Shown here one piece after another: positions 25,934 through 36,154 of a stretch of DNA of 64,000 nt (position 1 is the first letter of the stretch; each line of letters starts with the position of its first letter). The notes beneath the pieces were generated by a model. That model had not been told where the DNA came from, did not search any database, and saw nothing but the letters and a program-made list of their open reading frames with translations. A program made the position numbers and the translations under genes. Source of the stretch: Eubacterium plexicaudatum ASF492 (GTDB lineage Bacteria; Bacillota; Clostridia; Lachnospirales; Lachnospiraceae); NCBI RefSeq assembly GCF_000364225.2, contig NZ_AQFT02000001.1:992001-1056000 (forward strand). Direction: 5' to 3'.

Positions 25934-26109
25934 AGCATCATCTCCTGATTATTATTTTTGGAATGGATGGCAGTAGTGGAGCCGCAGGAAAAGCAATAAA
26001 CGGCTGCCGGGCTACTTTATCAAGAACTGATGTGGACATCCGCTCCAAGCTGATACCATTATAGAGCAAAATCAAGTTCCTGTGGAACGGTGGGTTATTC
26101 ATCGCTTAC

Positions 26110-26355
26110 GAACTTCTTGGATGGTCTTATGAATTCTGCCAGACAATCTGCTTTAATCAGGATGGGGAAATGCTTCATCCGGATGCGGAAATGGCAGGCA
26201 GAGCCGGATTTGCCGTTCAGGGGAAAGAGATAAAAACATTGCATGTATTCATTTTTGACAATTTTGATGATTGGACGCAGATGAGTCAGGAGGGAATGAA
26301 CAGCAGTGTTGCAGACAGGGCTATCATTGCAAAGGAGATTCCTGTAAGGAAATAG
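26110..26355 (+). pseudogene. DUF4179 anti-sigma-like protein, C-terminal part
   Basis: Continuation of the gene split at 23138. From the duplicated target site the frame reads ELLGWSYEFCQTICFNQDGE, MLHPDAEMAGRAGFAV, ending ADRAIIAKEIPVRK and a TAG, then a terminator. The last 20 or so bases, the terminator and the following operon start exist again at 43820 onward, next to IS66 copy 2. Confidence 0.85.
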
Positions 26356-26364
26356 TAACGGATA

Positions 26365-26408
26365 AAATCCCGGAAATGCTTAAAAATGGGCGTTTCCGGG
26401 ATTTTTTT
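26365..26408 (+). terminator. Terminator of the sigma/anti-sigma operon
   Basis: AAATCCCGGAAATGC pairs with GCGTTTCCGGGATTT and runs into seven T. Duplicated at 43852-43893. Confidence 0.85.
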
Positions 26409-26456
26409 ATAAAAAAGAGACCGGATATTGCGTTTCCTTTAACGGCAAAACATTAT

Positions 26457-26509
26457 GAGTTGACAAGATCAACTCTGTGTCTTATAATATAAGTTGATTT
26501 TGTCAACTC
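26457..26509 (+). promoter_or_regulatory. Promoter with twin MarR-type operators
   Basis: -35 TTGACA (26460-26465), 17 bp spacer, -10 TATAAT (26483-26488). Two dyads share the same half-sites: AGTTGA-caaga-TCAACT covering the -35 box and AGTTGA-ttttg-TCAACT (26492-26508) just downstream of the -10. This is the arrangement expected for autorepression by the MarR protein encoded 20 bp downstream. The same promoter and both operators recur at 43944-43996. Confidence 0.82.
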
Positions 26510-26527
26510 AAAAGGGAGGAAGAAAAT

Positions 26528-26838
26528 TTGAACGATGATATAGTCAAAAGAATACGTAACTTTAATCGTTATTATACCGCATGGTTGGAAGTAATGAATA
26601 AGGAGTATTTGAAAACAGATTTTTCATGGACGGAATCAAGAGTGATATTTGAAATACATATTTGTCCGGGAATCAATGCTACCGAATTATGTGAACACTT
26701 AAATACGGATAAAAGTTATATTAGCAGAATCCTTATGAAATTTGAAAAGCATGGCCTTTTGACAAGAGAACTTATTTTAGGAAGCAAAGGGTTAAAAAAA
26801 TATGGTTGACTGAGGCAGGTGAAAAGCAAGCGGAAAGT
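26528..26838 (+). pseudogene. MarR-family regulator, truncated and frameshifted (copy 1)
   Basis: TTG start at 26528 with GGGAGGA 7 bases upstream. Winged-helix region: INATELCEHLNTDKSYISRI, LMKFEKHGLLTRELI. The frame stops at KGLKKYG, where one base change in the A run would give KKIWLTEAGEK, the usual MarR wing/C-terminal motif. Immediately after that, the rest of the gene and what followed are deleted: the second copy at 44015 continues into a GNAT domain and an RpiR gene that are absent here. Likely regulator of the operators upstream. Confidence 0.8.
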
Positions 26839-26852
26839 AAGAGGGATAAAAG

Positions 26853-29451
26853 ATGGCAGATCAGATACACATTGTTCCTCATTTTCACTGGGACAGGGAA
26901 TGGTATTTTACGGCAGAGGAGTCAAAAATCCTGCTGGTAAACGATATGGAAGAAATTATGGAGATGTTGGAGACGAATCCGGAATATCCGTATTTTGTTA
27001 TGGACGGACAGACATCCGTTCTGGAGGATTACCTTTCCGTAAAGCCTGAAAATAAGGAAAGACTTACCGAACTTATCAGGCAGGGAAAGCTGATTATCGG
27101 ACCATGGTATACGCAGACGGATGAAATGGTAGTGGGAGGTGAATCCATTGTCAGAAATCTTCTTTATGGAAAAATGGACTGTGAAGCATTCGGGCCAAGG
27201 ATGATGATCGGCTATCTGCCGGATTCTTTCGGGCAGACGGCCAGACTGCCTCAGATACTGAATGGGTTTGGAATTGACAGATGCATGTTCTGGCGCGGAA
27301 CATCCGAACGGATGGGGACTGCGAAAACCGAATTTTTCTGGGTCGGTGATGATGATGCAAAAGTAGTGGTACAGCTGCTTCCATTAGGATATGCCATAGG
27401 AAAATATCTTCCTGCAGAGGAACAAGCATTAAAAGAAAGGCTGGACAAATACTTCCCGGTTTTAGACCGGGGAGCTGTCACGGACCATAGCCTTCTTCCC
27501 AACGGCCACGACCAGATGCCCATACAGAAAAATATTTTTGAGATCATGGAGAAAATCGAAGCGTGTTATCCTGGGAGAAAGACAGTTATCAGCCGGTATG
27601 AAGATGTTTTTGAAGAGATTGAGAAAGCACCGGCTCTGGATACGCTTACGGGAGAATTTCTGGATGGAAATATATGCGCGTACACAGGAGCATTTATTCT
27701 TCCCGTGCGGATTTGAAATCGGCAAATACAAGAATTGAAAATAAGGTAACCAATATCCTGGAGCCGTTGGCGAGTATCGGTTACAGCCTGGGGTTTGACT
27801 ATCAGCATGGATTACTGGAAGCAATCTGGAAAGAACTTCTGAAAACCACGCCCATGATTCTATTGGCTGCTGCTGCAGTGATAAAGTACACCGTGCGATT
27901 GCGGACCGCTTTTTCCTTGCGCAAGAGCGGACAGATCAACTGATCGAGTTTTATAAGAGAAAGATTGTGGATGCCATGAGTGTGGAGGTGGCATTGGATA
28001 AATTTGCAGTGTTTCATCTGCTTCCCTATGAACGCAGGGAGGTTGTGACAGGCAGTATTATTACCAAGATGAAGGCGTTTTCACTGGTGGATGAAAGCGG
28101 AGCATCCGTACCATTTGAGGTGACAGGAAGCGAGATCGTGGATGCAGGACTGATTGACCGCCAGATCGTACACTATGGGGATTATGATCCGTTTGTGAAA
28201 TATACGATAGCGCTTGAAGATACGTTCCCGGCTATGGGGTATAAGACATATTTGATAAAAGAATGTTTCGAAGAAGCATTGCCAGCCGCCTGCCAATGCA
28301 GCAAAGAAATTGTCTGGAAAATGATTTTTATAAAATATAGCCGCAAGAGAATGGCACGCTGACGGTAGTAGATAAAAAAACAGGAAACCGGTATGAGCAG
28401 GTACTTCTGGTGGAAGACGGGGGCGATGATGGGGATGGATATGATTATTCTCCTCCGGAAGACGACTTTATCTTAACCGGTAACGATGTGCATGCAAAAA
28501 CAGCGGTCAGGCATTATCGGTATCTTTCAACTATGGAGATCGCATTTACCATGGCTTTGCCGAAAGATATGGAAAGCAGGAAACAGCGGATCGCAGATGG
28601 AAGTATGGATATAAAATTTATATAGAATTAAGAAAGAATTCTCCGATAATTCAGATCAGGATGGATGTGGATAACCGGGTAAAGGATCACAGAGTTCGTG
28701 TAATGATTCCGAATCTGCTTGCCGGAAAGTGTTCCGTAAGTGATAATCAGTTTGGCTCGATCCGGAGGCCGGTTGTGGATGAGGCGATGGCAGTATGGGA
28801 GAAAGAAAAATGGTCGGAACGTCCGGATTCCATCTATCCGTTTTTGTCTTATGTTCATCTGGGAAACAGAGAGGGACTGGCTGTACTCACAAATTCCGTA
28901 AGAGAATATGAGATCGTGGGAAAAGATTTCCGGACGATTGCCATCACCGTTTTCCGCAGTGTGGGAGTGCTTGGGAAGGAAAAGCTGTCCCGCAGGCCGG
29001 GAAGACCTTCCGGAATCAAGATGGAAACGCCGGATTCCCAGATGATCGGGAAGTATTCGTTTGAATTTGCTGTTACGGCAGACTGCATGCATGCGCCGCA
29101 GAGGGCAAAAGAATATGTTACGCCTCTTGTCACTTATAATAAAATGCCGTATAATGCTATGAAGCTGAATGTACCGCAGATTAGAACCCCTTATTGCTAC
29201 AGCTTACTAAAGCTTGATAATCCTTTGATTACCATGAGTGTCTTAAAAAAGAAGAAAACGGGGATCATCTGCTGCTGCGCTGTTATAACGGAACCGGGGA
29301 AACGCAGCGGGGGATACTGGAAACGGATTATGAAAACGCCGGAGAGGTTATGCTGGATGAAACGCATTTATCTGCCGGTAATGGTTCTAAGGAACTAACG
29401 GTAGAGAAAAATCAGATAAAAACCGTTTTACTGAAAAGAAATGCAGGATAG
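26853..29451 (+). pseudogene. GH38 alpha-mannosidase (mannosylglycerate hydrolase-like), multiply frameshifted
   Basis: About 865 residues when joined, the normal size of MngB-type GH38. [15 protein letters not shown] carries the His and Asp zinc ligands; [17 protein letters not shown] holds the catalytic nucleophile Asp; [17 protein letters not shown], visible across frames near 27845-27890, is the second zinc site. The first 287 residues are open, then at least five -1 type breaks (near 27700, 27850, 28330, 28615, 29250). It cleaves an alpha-mannosyl bond, in MngB from 6-phospho-mannosyl-glycerate. Neighbour glycerate kinase supports that substrate. A shorter second copy lies at 45520-46045. 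Confidence 0.87.
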
Positions 29452-29537
29452 CCACATGGCCGTTTCGAAGCTGCAGCCTGCATGCAGGGAATATCTGTGG
29501 GAAAGAAATTACTTACGGATTGGATATGGGAGGAAGT

Positions 29538-30676
29538 ATGAAAATATTATTTGCGTCAGATGCCTTTAAAGGGTCTCTGTCATCGGAAAAGATTATAGAA
29601 TTATTAGAAGAAGTCGTGCAGCGCGTATTTCCGGAAGCGGTTTGTGAGGGTATGCTGGTGGCTGACGGCGGAGAAGGCACGATGGATACGGTGATCAGGC
29701 AGCTTGGAGGTTCTTACCGTGAAATCCGGTCGGAAGGGCCGATGAATGAAAGCGTGCAGGCACATTATGGTCTGCTTCCCGGTTCGAAGGCAATCATTGA
29801 AATGGCAGTGACGAATGGGCTTCCAATGGTTCCCGCAGAAAAAAGAAACCCGATGAGAGCAAGCAGCTTTGGGACGGGAATGCTGATACGGGACGCATTG
29901 GATCAGGGAATCAGGGATTTGGTAATTGCCATAGGCGGAAGCGCTACAAACGATGGCGGAATGGGGGCGATGTCCGCGTTGGGAGTAAGGTTTTCGGACA
30001 AGGATGGAAAGCAGTTAAAAGGATGCGGGGAAGAACTGGCTTTTGTCAGGGATGTGGATTTGAGCCATTTACACCCGGCTGTCAGGGAGGCATCTTTTAC
30101 GGTGATGTGCGATGTGACAAATCCACTGCTGGGACAGGATGGAGCGACCTATACGTTTGGTCCGCAGAAAGGAGCGGATACCGGTATGCTGAAAGCACTG
30201 GAAAAGGGAATGGAAAATTATGCATCGGTTGTGGAAGGTAAACAGGAATCTGTGCATCAAAGGCAGAAGGTGCGGGCGCTGCAGGCGGGCTGGGCTTTTC
30301 GCTTATGGCATTTCTGAAAGCGGAATTAAAATCCGGAATTGAAACCGTTTTGGATATGGTTCATTTCAGCGAAAAGCTGAAAGGTGTTGATCTGGTAATT
30401 ACAGGAGAAGGACGTATGGACTGGCAGTCTTCCATGGGAAAAGTGCCGTCAGGGATTGGGCTCCGCTGCAAGAGAGCAGGCATTCCTGCGGTGGCAGTTG
30501 TTGGCGGATTGCTGGACGGCTATCAGAGTATTTATCAAATGGGCATATGCAGTGTAGTGACAACGGTCAATGGCATTATGAAATCCGAGGATGCTATGGA
30601 ACAGGCTGAAAAACTGTATAAAGATGCTGCTTTTCGACTGCTCTGCGCAGTGAAATGCGGTATGGAAATGAAATAA
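29538..30676 (+). CDS. Glycerate kinase, one frameshift
   Basis: About 379 residues when joined. Start ATG 29538 after GGGAGGA. Family motifs: MKILFASDAFKGSLSSEKII, VADGGEGTMDTVI, AIGGSATNDGGMGAMSALG, and in the second part ITGEGRMDWQSSMGK. It phosphorylates D-glycerate with ATP, feeding glycolysis. The frame breaks at AAA (30240-30242); one more A gives TGICASKAEGAGAAGGLGFS and continuity to the stop. It follows the mannosidase by 87 bp and would consume the glycerate released from mannosylglycerate. Confidence 0.9.
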
Positions 30677-30723
30677 TAGTGAATGGAAAGACCAATGTAA
30701 ATAAGCTATCATACGTGACACAG

Positions 30724-30770
30724 GCAGTGAATTTGTTTTAGAGAGAGATAAAGCAATTGACTGCTTTTTT
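30724..30770 (+). terminator. Terminator-like hairpin after glycerate kinase
   Basis: GCAGTGAATTTG pairs with CAATTGACTGC, then TTTTTT. Closely related to the hairpin at 5084-5129. Confidence 0.6.
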
Positions 30771-30824
30771 GTTGAGGTTATATTTTTTATTTTTTCATGA
30801 AACGTATTTTCGGAATGGATTGAC

Positions 30825-31226
30825 ATGGTTGGAAATCTATCGTATGTGCTTGCGGCGATTGGTATCTGTATGATTCCGGCAGGAGCCGTATTTCTTTTCC
30901 CGTCCGGTGTATTTTTCAGATATGCGGTGAATGTCGTTTCTTTCTGTGGTATGCAGGTTGCAATCAGTATCTTTTCTATTTTTGCAGTATCCATGATTCA
31001 GCAGAATACACCGGATGGACTCATTGGGAAGATTATGGCTTATACATCCGCTGTTACAATGTGTGTCCAGCCGATGGGACAGATGGTGTATGGATTTTTA
31101 TTTGATATTTGCCATGAGATGGTGTATCTTATATTGCTCCCTTCGGGTATCATAGTATGTGTGATCGGGCTGTTTTCCTCAGGATTTTTCAAACACGCAG
31201 ATAAGAATAGAGAAAAAGAGGGGTAA
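30825..31226 (+). pseudogene. MFS transporter, C-terminal fragment
   Basis: 133 residues with about four membrane helices; QQNTPDGLIGKIMAYTSAVT and VQPMGQMVYGFLFDI resemble the segment between helices 9 and 11 of drug-efflux type major facilitator proteins, ending in a charged tail. The N-terminal two thirds are missing: upstream is a terminator, and no frame encodes the earlier helices. Remnant of a transporter. Confidence 0.65.
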
Positions 31227-31349
31227 CAATAGGCTTGCATATGAAATATCACTTGATTTTCATATACGAAAGGTATAATGGTAGGTAGAAGTGATTTGCA
31301 CCGCCGGCCAAGGCGGTAGAATGGAGATGAAAATGAAAAACAGGAAAAA

Positions 31350-32838
31350 ATGTACTGCAAAGATGCAGATGCACGGCTTTGGAAAGCAGTCTGCAGAATC
31401 TGGGGCAGCAGGGTGTTGTGGAGTGTGGCTCTGGCTGTTCTGTGCGCGGCGTTGTTTCTGCCGTCTGTGCAGGCTGAAGCTGTGGTTAAGGTGTCGAATG
31501 AATATGATCATGTATATTCGTTTTCCAACGGCCTGGCAAGGGTGGAAAAGAACGGGAAATATGGCATGATCAATAAAAAGGGGAAAGAGGTCGTTCCGTT
31601 AAAGTATGACAGCATCCAAGTGTTTTCAGAAGGGTTGGCAAGGGTGGAAAAGAACGGGAAATATGGTTACATGAACCCATCCGGAAAGGTAGTCATTCCG
31701 CTGAAATATGATGACGGGAAAGGGTTTGAAAACGGCCTGGCCATAGTTGCAAAGGGGGAGAAATACGGCTTCATTGACAAGAAAGGAAGGGTAGTCACAA
31801 AACCAAAATATAAGGAGATCCTTGAGTTTGTGAATGGTTTTACTCTGGTGAGAGGTTTTAATAACAAATTCGGCTATGTAAACAGCAGCGGCAGGGAAAT
31901 TGCAGAGCCGCAGTATGACGAACCCATTGATTTTGAAGCAGGCTATGCTCTGGTGAAAAAAAACGGTAAATATGGGTTTATAAATGGAAACGGCCAGGAA
32001 GTCATCGAACTTAAATATGATGATGCATACTACTTTTACCAGACCCTTGCAGCAGTGAAGGAGGATGGGAAATGGGGTTTTATTGATGCAAAGGATACGA
32101 TGGTCATTCAGCCGCAGTATGATGATGCCCGCAGTTTCTTTGAAGACAGGGCTATGGTAAAAAAAAATGGGAAATGGGGCTTTATTGACCAGGAGGGCAG
32201 GATAGCTGTAGCGCTTGAATATGATAAAGTGTATCGATTTGAGGACGGACTGGCTATTGTGCAAAGAGATGGGAAAGAAGGTTTTGTAGACAAAAACGGA
32301 ACGGAAGTCGTTCCGCTGAAATATGATGAGGTGCATGTGTTTGAGGAAGGAATGGCCTGGGTGGAGCTGGACGGCAGAAGCGGGTTTGTTAATTTAGCCG
32401 GCGAAGAAGTGGTTCCGCCTCAATACGATTATGTGGATTATTTTCAAGATGGTCTGGCTGAAGTAGGCAAAAACAAAAAATACGGCATAATCAACAAAGC
32501 CGGTGAAGAAGTGGTTCCGCTCCAATATGATTATATGGGTCAATTCCAAGATGGTCTGACTGAAGTAGGCAAAAACAAAAATACGGCATGATCAACAAAG
32601 AAGGAGAGGTAATCATTGAGATAAAATACAACCGGATCAATGAACTTCAAGAAGGTTTGGCCTGTGTAGAAAGAAACGGCTGGGGTTTTGTTAACAAAGA
32701 CGGCCGGGAAGTAACAAAACTGGAATATGATGAAGCAGAAGATTTTTCGGACGGACTGGCCCTGGTAAAAAGGATGGAAAATGGGCGTTTATTAATGCCG
32801 CCGGAACGGTTGTGTTAGAAGAAAAAAAGGAACGGTAG
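31350..32838 (+). CDS. Secreted WG-repeat protein, two frameshifts near the 3' end
   Basis: About 495 residues. Signal peptide with helix VLWSVALAVLCAALFLPSVQA, then at least ten repeats of about 44 residues with the pattern NGLARVEKNGKYGMINKKGK, EVVPLKYD: the WG beta-motif (KYGFI, KWGFI). These repeats build extended surface or secreted binding proteins of unknown ligand. Breaks: A run at 32577-32581 and at 32767-32771; each needs one more A, the second giving LALVKKDGKWAFINAAGTVV. An upstream ATG at 31332 would be in frame with one more A in the run at 31344. Near the 5' end an earlier start is therefore possible. Confidence 0.85.
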
Positions 32839-32890
32839 GTTTTTCGCAAGAAAAAGCACGGTTTAGATTTCTTAGAAACGAGGGTTGATA

Positions 32891-34194
32891 ATGAAAAAAA
32901 GAGATGTAACAGGTTAGGGAACCGGCCAAAGCTATTACTGGCTGTTTTGTGTATGTTATTTGCAGCATTTCTGGCAGACAGGGATATTGCAACAGCAGCC
33001 CAAAAAGAACCGGAGGTTTTGCCAACGGATGTCTCAACGGCTTCTGAGGGATGCACATTTGTAGGAATTGAAGGAAAATATGTCGCGCAGGTAAAGGATG
33101 CCCTGAACAGAGTGAATGAGATCCGAAAAGAAGCATGTCAGGAAGGCGTGCCGGATCCATCTGACCCGGACAGGAAGCTAAAAGCAGCCGATTATGTGCC
33201 AATCCGGTGGTCATCCGGTTTGGAATACATAGCACGGATACGGGCTGCAGAGGCCGCGGTCCTTCCGGGGCATAAACGGCCAAACGGCTCGGTTTGTTTT
33301 TCGCTGGAAGCCCCTGACGGGACATCCAGCTATGGGGAAGTACTGGCATGGAATACAGGTTCGGATGGAAGCATGGTCAGGGGAATTAACCAGTGGTATA
33401 GTGAAAAGGAAGACTGGGTAAACCAGAATTCAAATGCGGTAACAGGGCATTACACTTCCATGATTGATCCGGAGAATCAGTATATAGGCTTAGGTGCATT
33501 TGTTTCTGATTTTGGGAAATGGAGATGCAGTGTAAGCGGGGAGTTCAGCTCACAGGACAGTTCCGGTTCGGCTGCATTAGACAGCACAGGGCGCTGCATT
33601 CAGTTGATCGAGGTGGAAAAAAACAGACTGAAAGGACTGCAGATTTTTCAGGGAGACGAAAGTGTCTCAGATGGTCTGGCGCTTGGAATTGGAAAACAGG
33701 CTGCGCTGACTGCCAGAGTGAAAGTTGTCATTGACGATAACACATCGTTTTGTAATTATCAGGACGGCATTACCTGGACATCCTCCGATCCGTCTGTAGC
33801 ACAGGTAGACTCCAAAGGGGTTGTTACCGTAAAAAAAGCAGGGGATGCAGAAATCACCGCATCAGCCGGAAACGGGCTGTCAGCATCCTGCAGGCTCCTC
33901 AATGCCCCGAAAGGAACATCGTTTTCTTCCGTAAAAGGCGGCAATGGGAGTATTACGCTTCGCTGGAAGAAGCAGAAACAGGCGGATGGTTATATTATAA
34001 GATTTTCTAAGGATAAATCATTGGATGGCAATGGCATGGAAGGGTACGTGGAAGGAAATAAAAATACCGTGGAAGTAATCAGCAATTTGGAACGGAAACA
34101 AACCTACTACGTAAGTATCCGGACATACAGGGAAACCGGCGGAAAGATCCTTTATTCCGACTGGTCTAAAGTAAAAAAGGTCAGGACAAAGTAA
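32891..34194 (+). CDS. Secreted CAP-domain protein with Ig-like (Big2) and Fn3 domains, frameshift in signal peptide
   Basis: About 434 residues. The open frame begins at 32947, but ATG 32891 with one more A in the run 32894-32900 gives MKKKRCNRLGNRPKLLLAVL and a complete signal peptide ending near TAA-QKEPE. CAP/SCP domain about residues 60-235 (IRWSSGLEYIARIRAAEAA, GHYTSMIDPENQYIGLGAF); Big2 Ig-like domain about 245-340 (ITWTSSDPSVAQVDSKGVVT); fibronectin type III about 343-434 (ITLRWKKQKQADGYIIRF, LERKQTYYVSIRTY). Cell-surface or secreted; role unknown. A deleted copy sits at 46049-46660. Same strand and style as the WG protein upstream. Confidence 0.85.
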
Positions 34195-34226
34195 TAGTAA
34201 TGATTGCAATCCCTGCCAAATAGAAC

Positions 34227-34262
34227 GTGCTCCGGGCATACGATCATCCGGGGCACTTTTCA
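34227..34262 (+). terminator. Terminator after the CAP protein gene
   Basis: GTGCTCCGG pairs with CCGGGGCAC, followed by TTTT. Confidence 0.7.
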
Positions 34263-34389
34263 TTCCCTCCGGAATTGCCGGTTCGTCAAATTGAAGTGGT
34301 ATACTAAAACTGGACACGGAGGGGGAGAAATTAGACTTGCATTTATCTTGTTGCATTGTTTGTCATGCTTTTTATGCCGGATCCGGGGC

Positions 34390-34470
34390 AAGATTGAGGC
34401 AGAAGGTGATACTTACATCAAAAGGATTTATGGGATTGGATACCAATGGATGGGAGGCCAGAGAAAATGA
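34390..34470 (+). pseudogene. Tail of an OmpR-type response regulator
   Basis: KIEAEGDTYIKRIYGIGYQW followed by MGGQRK and a stop: the last beta-hairpin of an OmpR/PhoB winged helix. The receiver domain and most of the DNA-binding domain are gone. Its stop overlaps the start of the histidine kinase (ATGA), showing the two were once an operon. Confidence 0.7.
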
Positions 34471-35498
34471 GTTTGGGACGGATCTCTGTAAAAAAGATAT
34501 TCCTGCTGACATGTGGCGGTATGGTGGCTTCCATGTTGGCCATTTGTGCCGTTCTTTTATGGATGACAGGCGAGATCTGGGTGCTTACCACCGGCGGACT
34601 GCTGATGCTCTGTGCTCTTGCCTGGATGTTCCTACTGACAGTTGTTTTCAGTAAACGGCTTTCCATATTTACCAGGGAGCTGTGCCAGGCAATGGATCAG
34701 ATGATAAGCGGAAGCGGAGAGCCTGCGCGTTCCGTGGACAGTGAAACACTTTTTGCCCGTATCAGCTACCGTCTGTCACGGCTGTACGGCATCATGCAGG
34801 AGAATCGGCGGAAGGTGGATGAGGAACGGCAGGAGCTGCAGATGCTGGTATCGGACGTTTCCCATCAGGTGAAGATGCCGGTAAGCAACCTGAAAATGGT
34901 GACAGACACGCTGCTTTCAAAGTCTGTCACAGAAGAAGAGCGGCGGGAGTTCTTGCAAGGCATCCGGAACCAGACGGACAAGCTGGAATTTCTTTTCCAG
35001 GCCCTTGTGAAGACCTCACGATTGGAAACTGGGGCGATTCGGCTGGAAAAGAAAGATACCCCTCTGATTGATACGTTGGCGATGGCCTTAAGCGGTATTG
35101 TATATGCGGCGGAGAAAAAGAATATTTCCGTTACAGTGGACTGCCCGGAGAATCTTTGCCTTTCCCACGACAGCAAATGGACGACGGAAGCCGTGTTCAA
35201 TCTGCTGGACAATGCGGTGAAATATACTCCGGCTGGAGGTGCTATCCGGGTCTCAGTAGAACAATGGGAAATGTATGTAAAACTTAGTGTGTCTGATACT
35301 GGCAAGGGTATTTCCGAGAGCAATCAGGCTGCTGTTTTCCGGCGCTTCTATCGTGAGGAAGGAGTACACGAACAGCAGGGCGTGGGTATTGGACTGTATC
35401 TGACCCGCGAGATCATAACACGGCAGGGCGGCTATATCAAGGTAACTTCGGAGCCGGGCAGGGGTTCGGAATTTTCTGTCATGCTCCCTACAAGATAA
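34467..35498 (+). CDS. Sensor histidine kinase, membrane-bound
   Basis: 343 residues, intact. Start ATG 34467 with GGGAGG 9 bases upstream. Two membrane helices at about 10-32 (IFLLTCGGMVASMLAICAVL) and 37-60 with almost no loop, a short linker, then the dimerisation helix with phospho-acceptor His in SDVSHQVKMPVSNLKM, N box NLLDNAVKYTP, G1 DTGKGI, G2 GVGIGLYLTR. It resembles the kinases partnered with BceAB-type transporters; remnants of such an ABC transporter follow. Its cognate regulator is reduced to a tail, so it is probably orphaned. Confidence 0.9.
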   Translation: MSLGRISVKKIFLLTCGGMVASMLAICAVLLWMTGEIWVLTTGGLLMLCALAWMFLLTVVFSKRLSIFTRELCQAMDQMISGSGEPARSVDSETLFARISYRLSRLYGIMQENRRKVDEERQELQMLVSDVSHQVKMPVSNLKMVTDTLLSKSVTEEERREFLQGIRNQTDKLEFLFQALVKTSRLETGAIRLEKKDTPLIDTLAMALSGIVYAAEKKNISVTVDCPENLCLSHDSKWTTEAVFNLLDNAVKYTPAGGAIRVSVEQWEMYVKLSVSDTGKGISESNQAAVFRRFYREEGVHEQQGVGIGLYLTREIITRQGGYIKVTSEPGRGSEFSVMLPTR

Positions 35499-35501
35499 CA
35501 A

Positions 35502-35541
35502 ATGTCGGATGGCCATTTCTGGCTGTCTGACATAATTTTTT
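35502..35541 (+). terminator. Terminator after the histidine kinase
   Basis: ATGTCGGATGGCCA pairs with TGGCTGTCTGACAT, one mismatch, then six T. The rest of 35542-35747 shows no gene. Confidence 0.7.
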
Positions 35542-35747
35542 CACAGTAGTGTGCCGACAAAGCTGCCAGTGGCAGGTTTTCGGCTGAAATGTCCGAGTCT
35601 TGCAACATTTCAGACGTATTTTTTATGCTGCTTCGGACATTTTTGTGACATTTGGATTTTACAATATCCTTATCAACAGGCGAAAAGCCTTGGAACACCA
35701 CAGGGGTATACCTGTATGTCCTGAAAAACTGGACGGAGATAAGGAAA

Positions 35748-36154
35748 GGAGCATTTGTCTTCCGGAACTATAACCTCGTCCCGATCCTGAATGTCTATGA
35801 AATATTGTCCTGCCTGTGGAGCTGGACGGCGACATGGCAGATGAGAAATTTATGGACGAGATCGTAAGGATGCTGGCATTGGAAGATAAGCTCCACAATA
35901 TGCCGAACAACCTTTCCGGCGGACAGCAGCAGCGTGTTGCTATCGCCCGCGCATTGATTACCAAGCCGGCTATCATCCTGGCTGACGAACCCACGGGCAA
36001 CCTGGATTCCAGGACCAGCGCCGATGTACTGGGGCTTTTAAAGCGTACCAGCATGGAGTTTAACCAAACCATTGTCATGATTACCCATAACAATGAGATT
36101 GCCCAACTTGCCGACCGTATTGTACGGATTGAGGATGGTAAGATTGCGAGTTAA
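35748..36154 (+). pseudogene. ABC transporter ATP-binding protein, N-terminally truncated
   Basis: Remnant of a BceA/LolD-like ATPase. AFVFRNYNLVPILNVYE is the Q-loop region; after one break come LSGGQQQRVAIARAL (signature), PAIILADEPTGNLD (Walker B) and VMITHNNEIA (switch His). The Walker A part is absent: upstream sequence does not encode it. It lies between the histidine kinase and a permease fragment, the usual order of a kinase/ABC detoxification module. Confidence 0.85.

Larger units (their letters stand above)
23139..26109 (-). mobile_element. IS66-family element, copy 3, inserted in the DUF4179 gene
   Basis: Ends GTAAGCGATGAATAACCTAC (23139) and, on the other strand, GTAAGCGATGAATAACCCAC ending at 26109. 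Perfect 8 bp target duplication GAACTTCT at 23131-23138 and 26110-26117. The genes run on the minus strand in the order tnpA, tnpB, tnpC. It is diverged from copies 1 and 2 and carries at least three frame breaks, so it is probably not autonomous. Confidence 0.93.

Noticed and set aside
31500..32800. Tandem DNA repeat or CRISPR-like array
   Set aside because: The periodicity is the protein-level WG repeat (about 130 bp units with diverged DNA), with no identical repeats and unique spacers.
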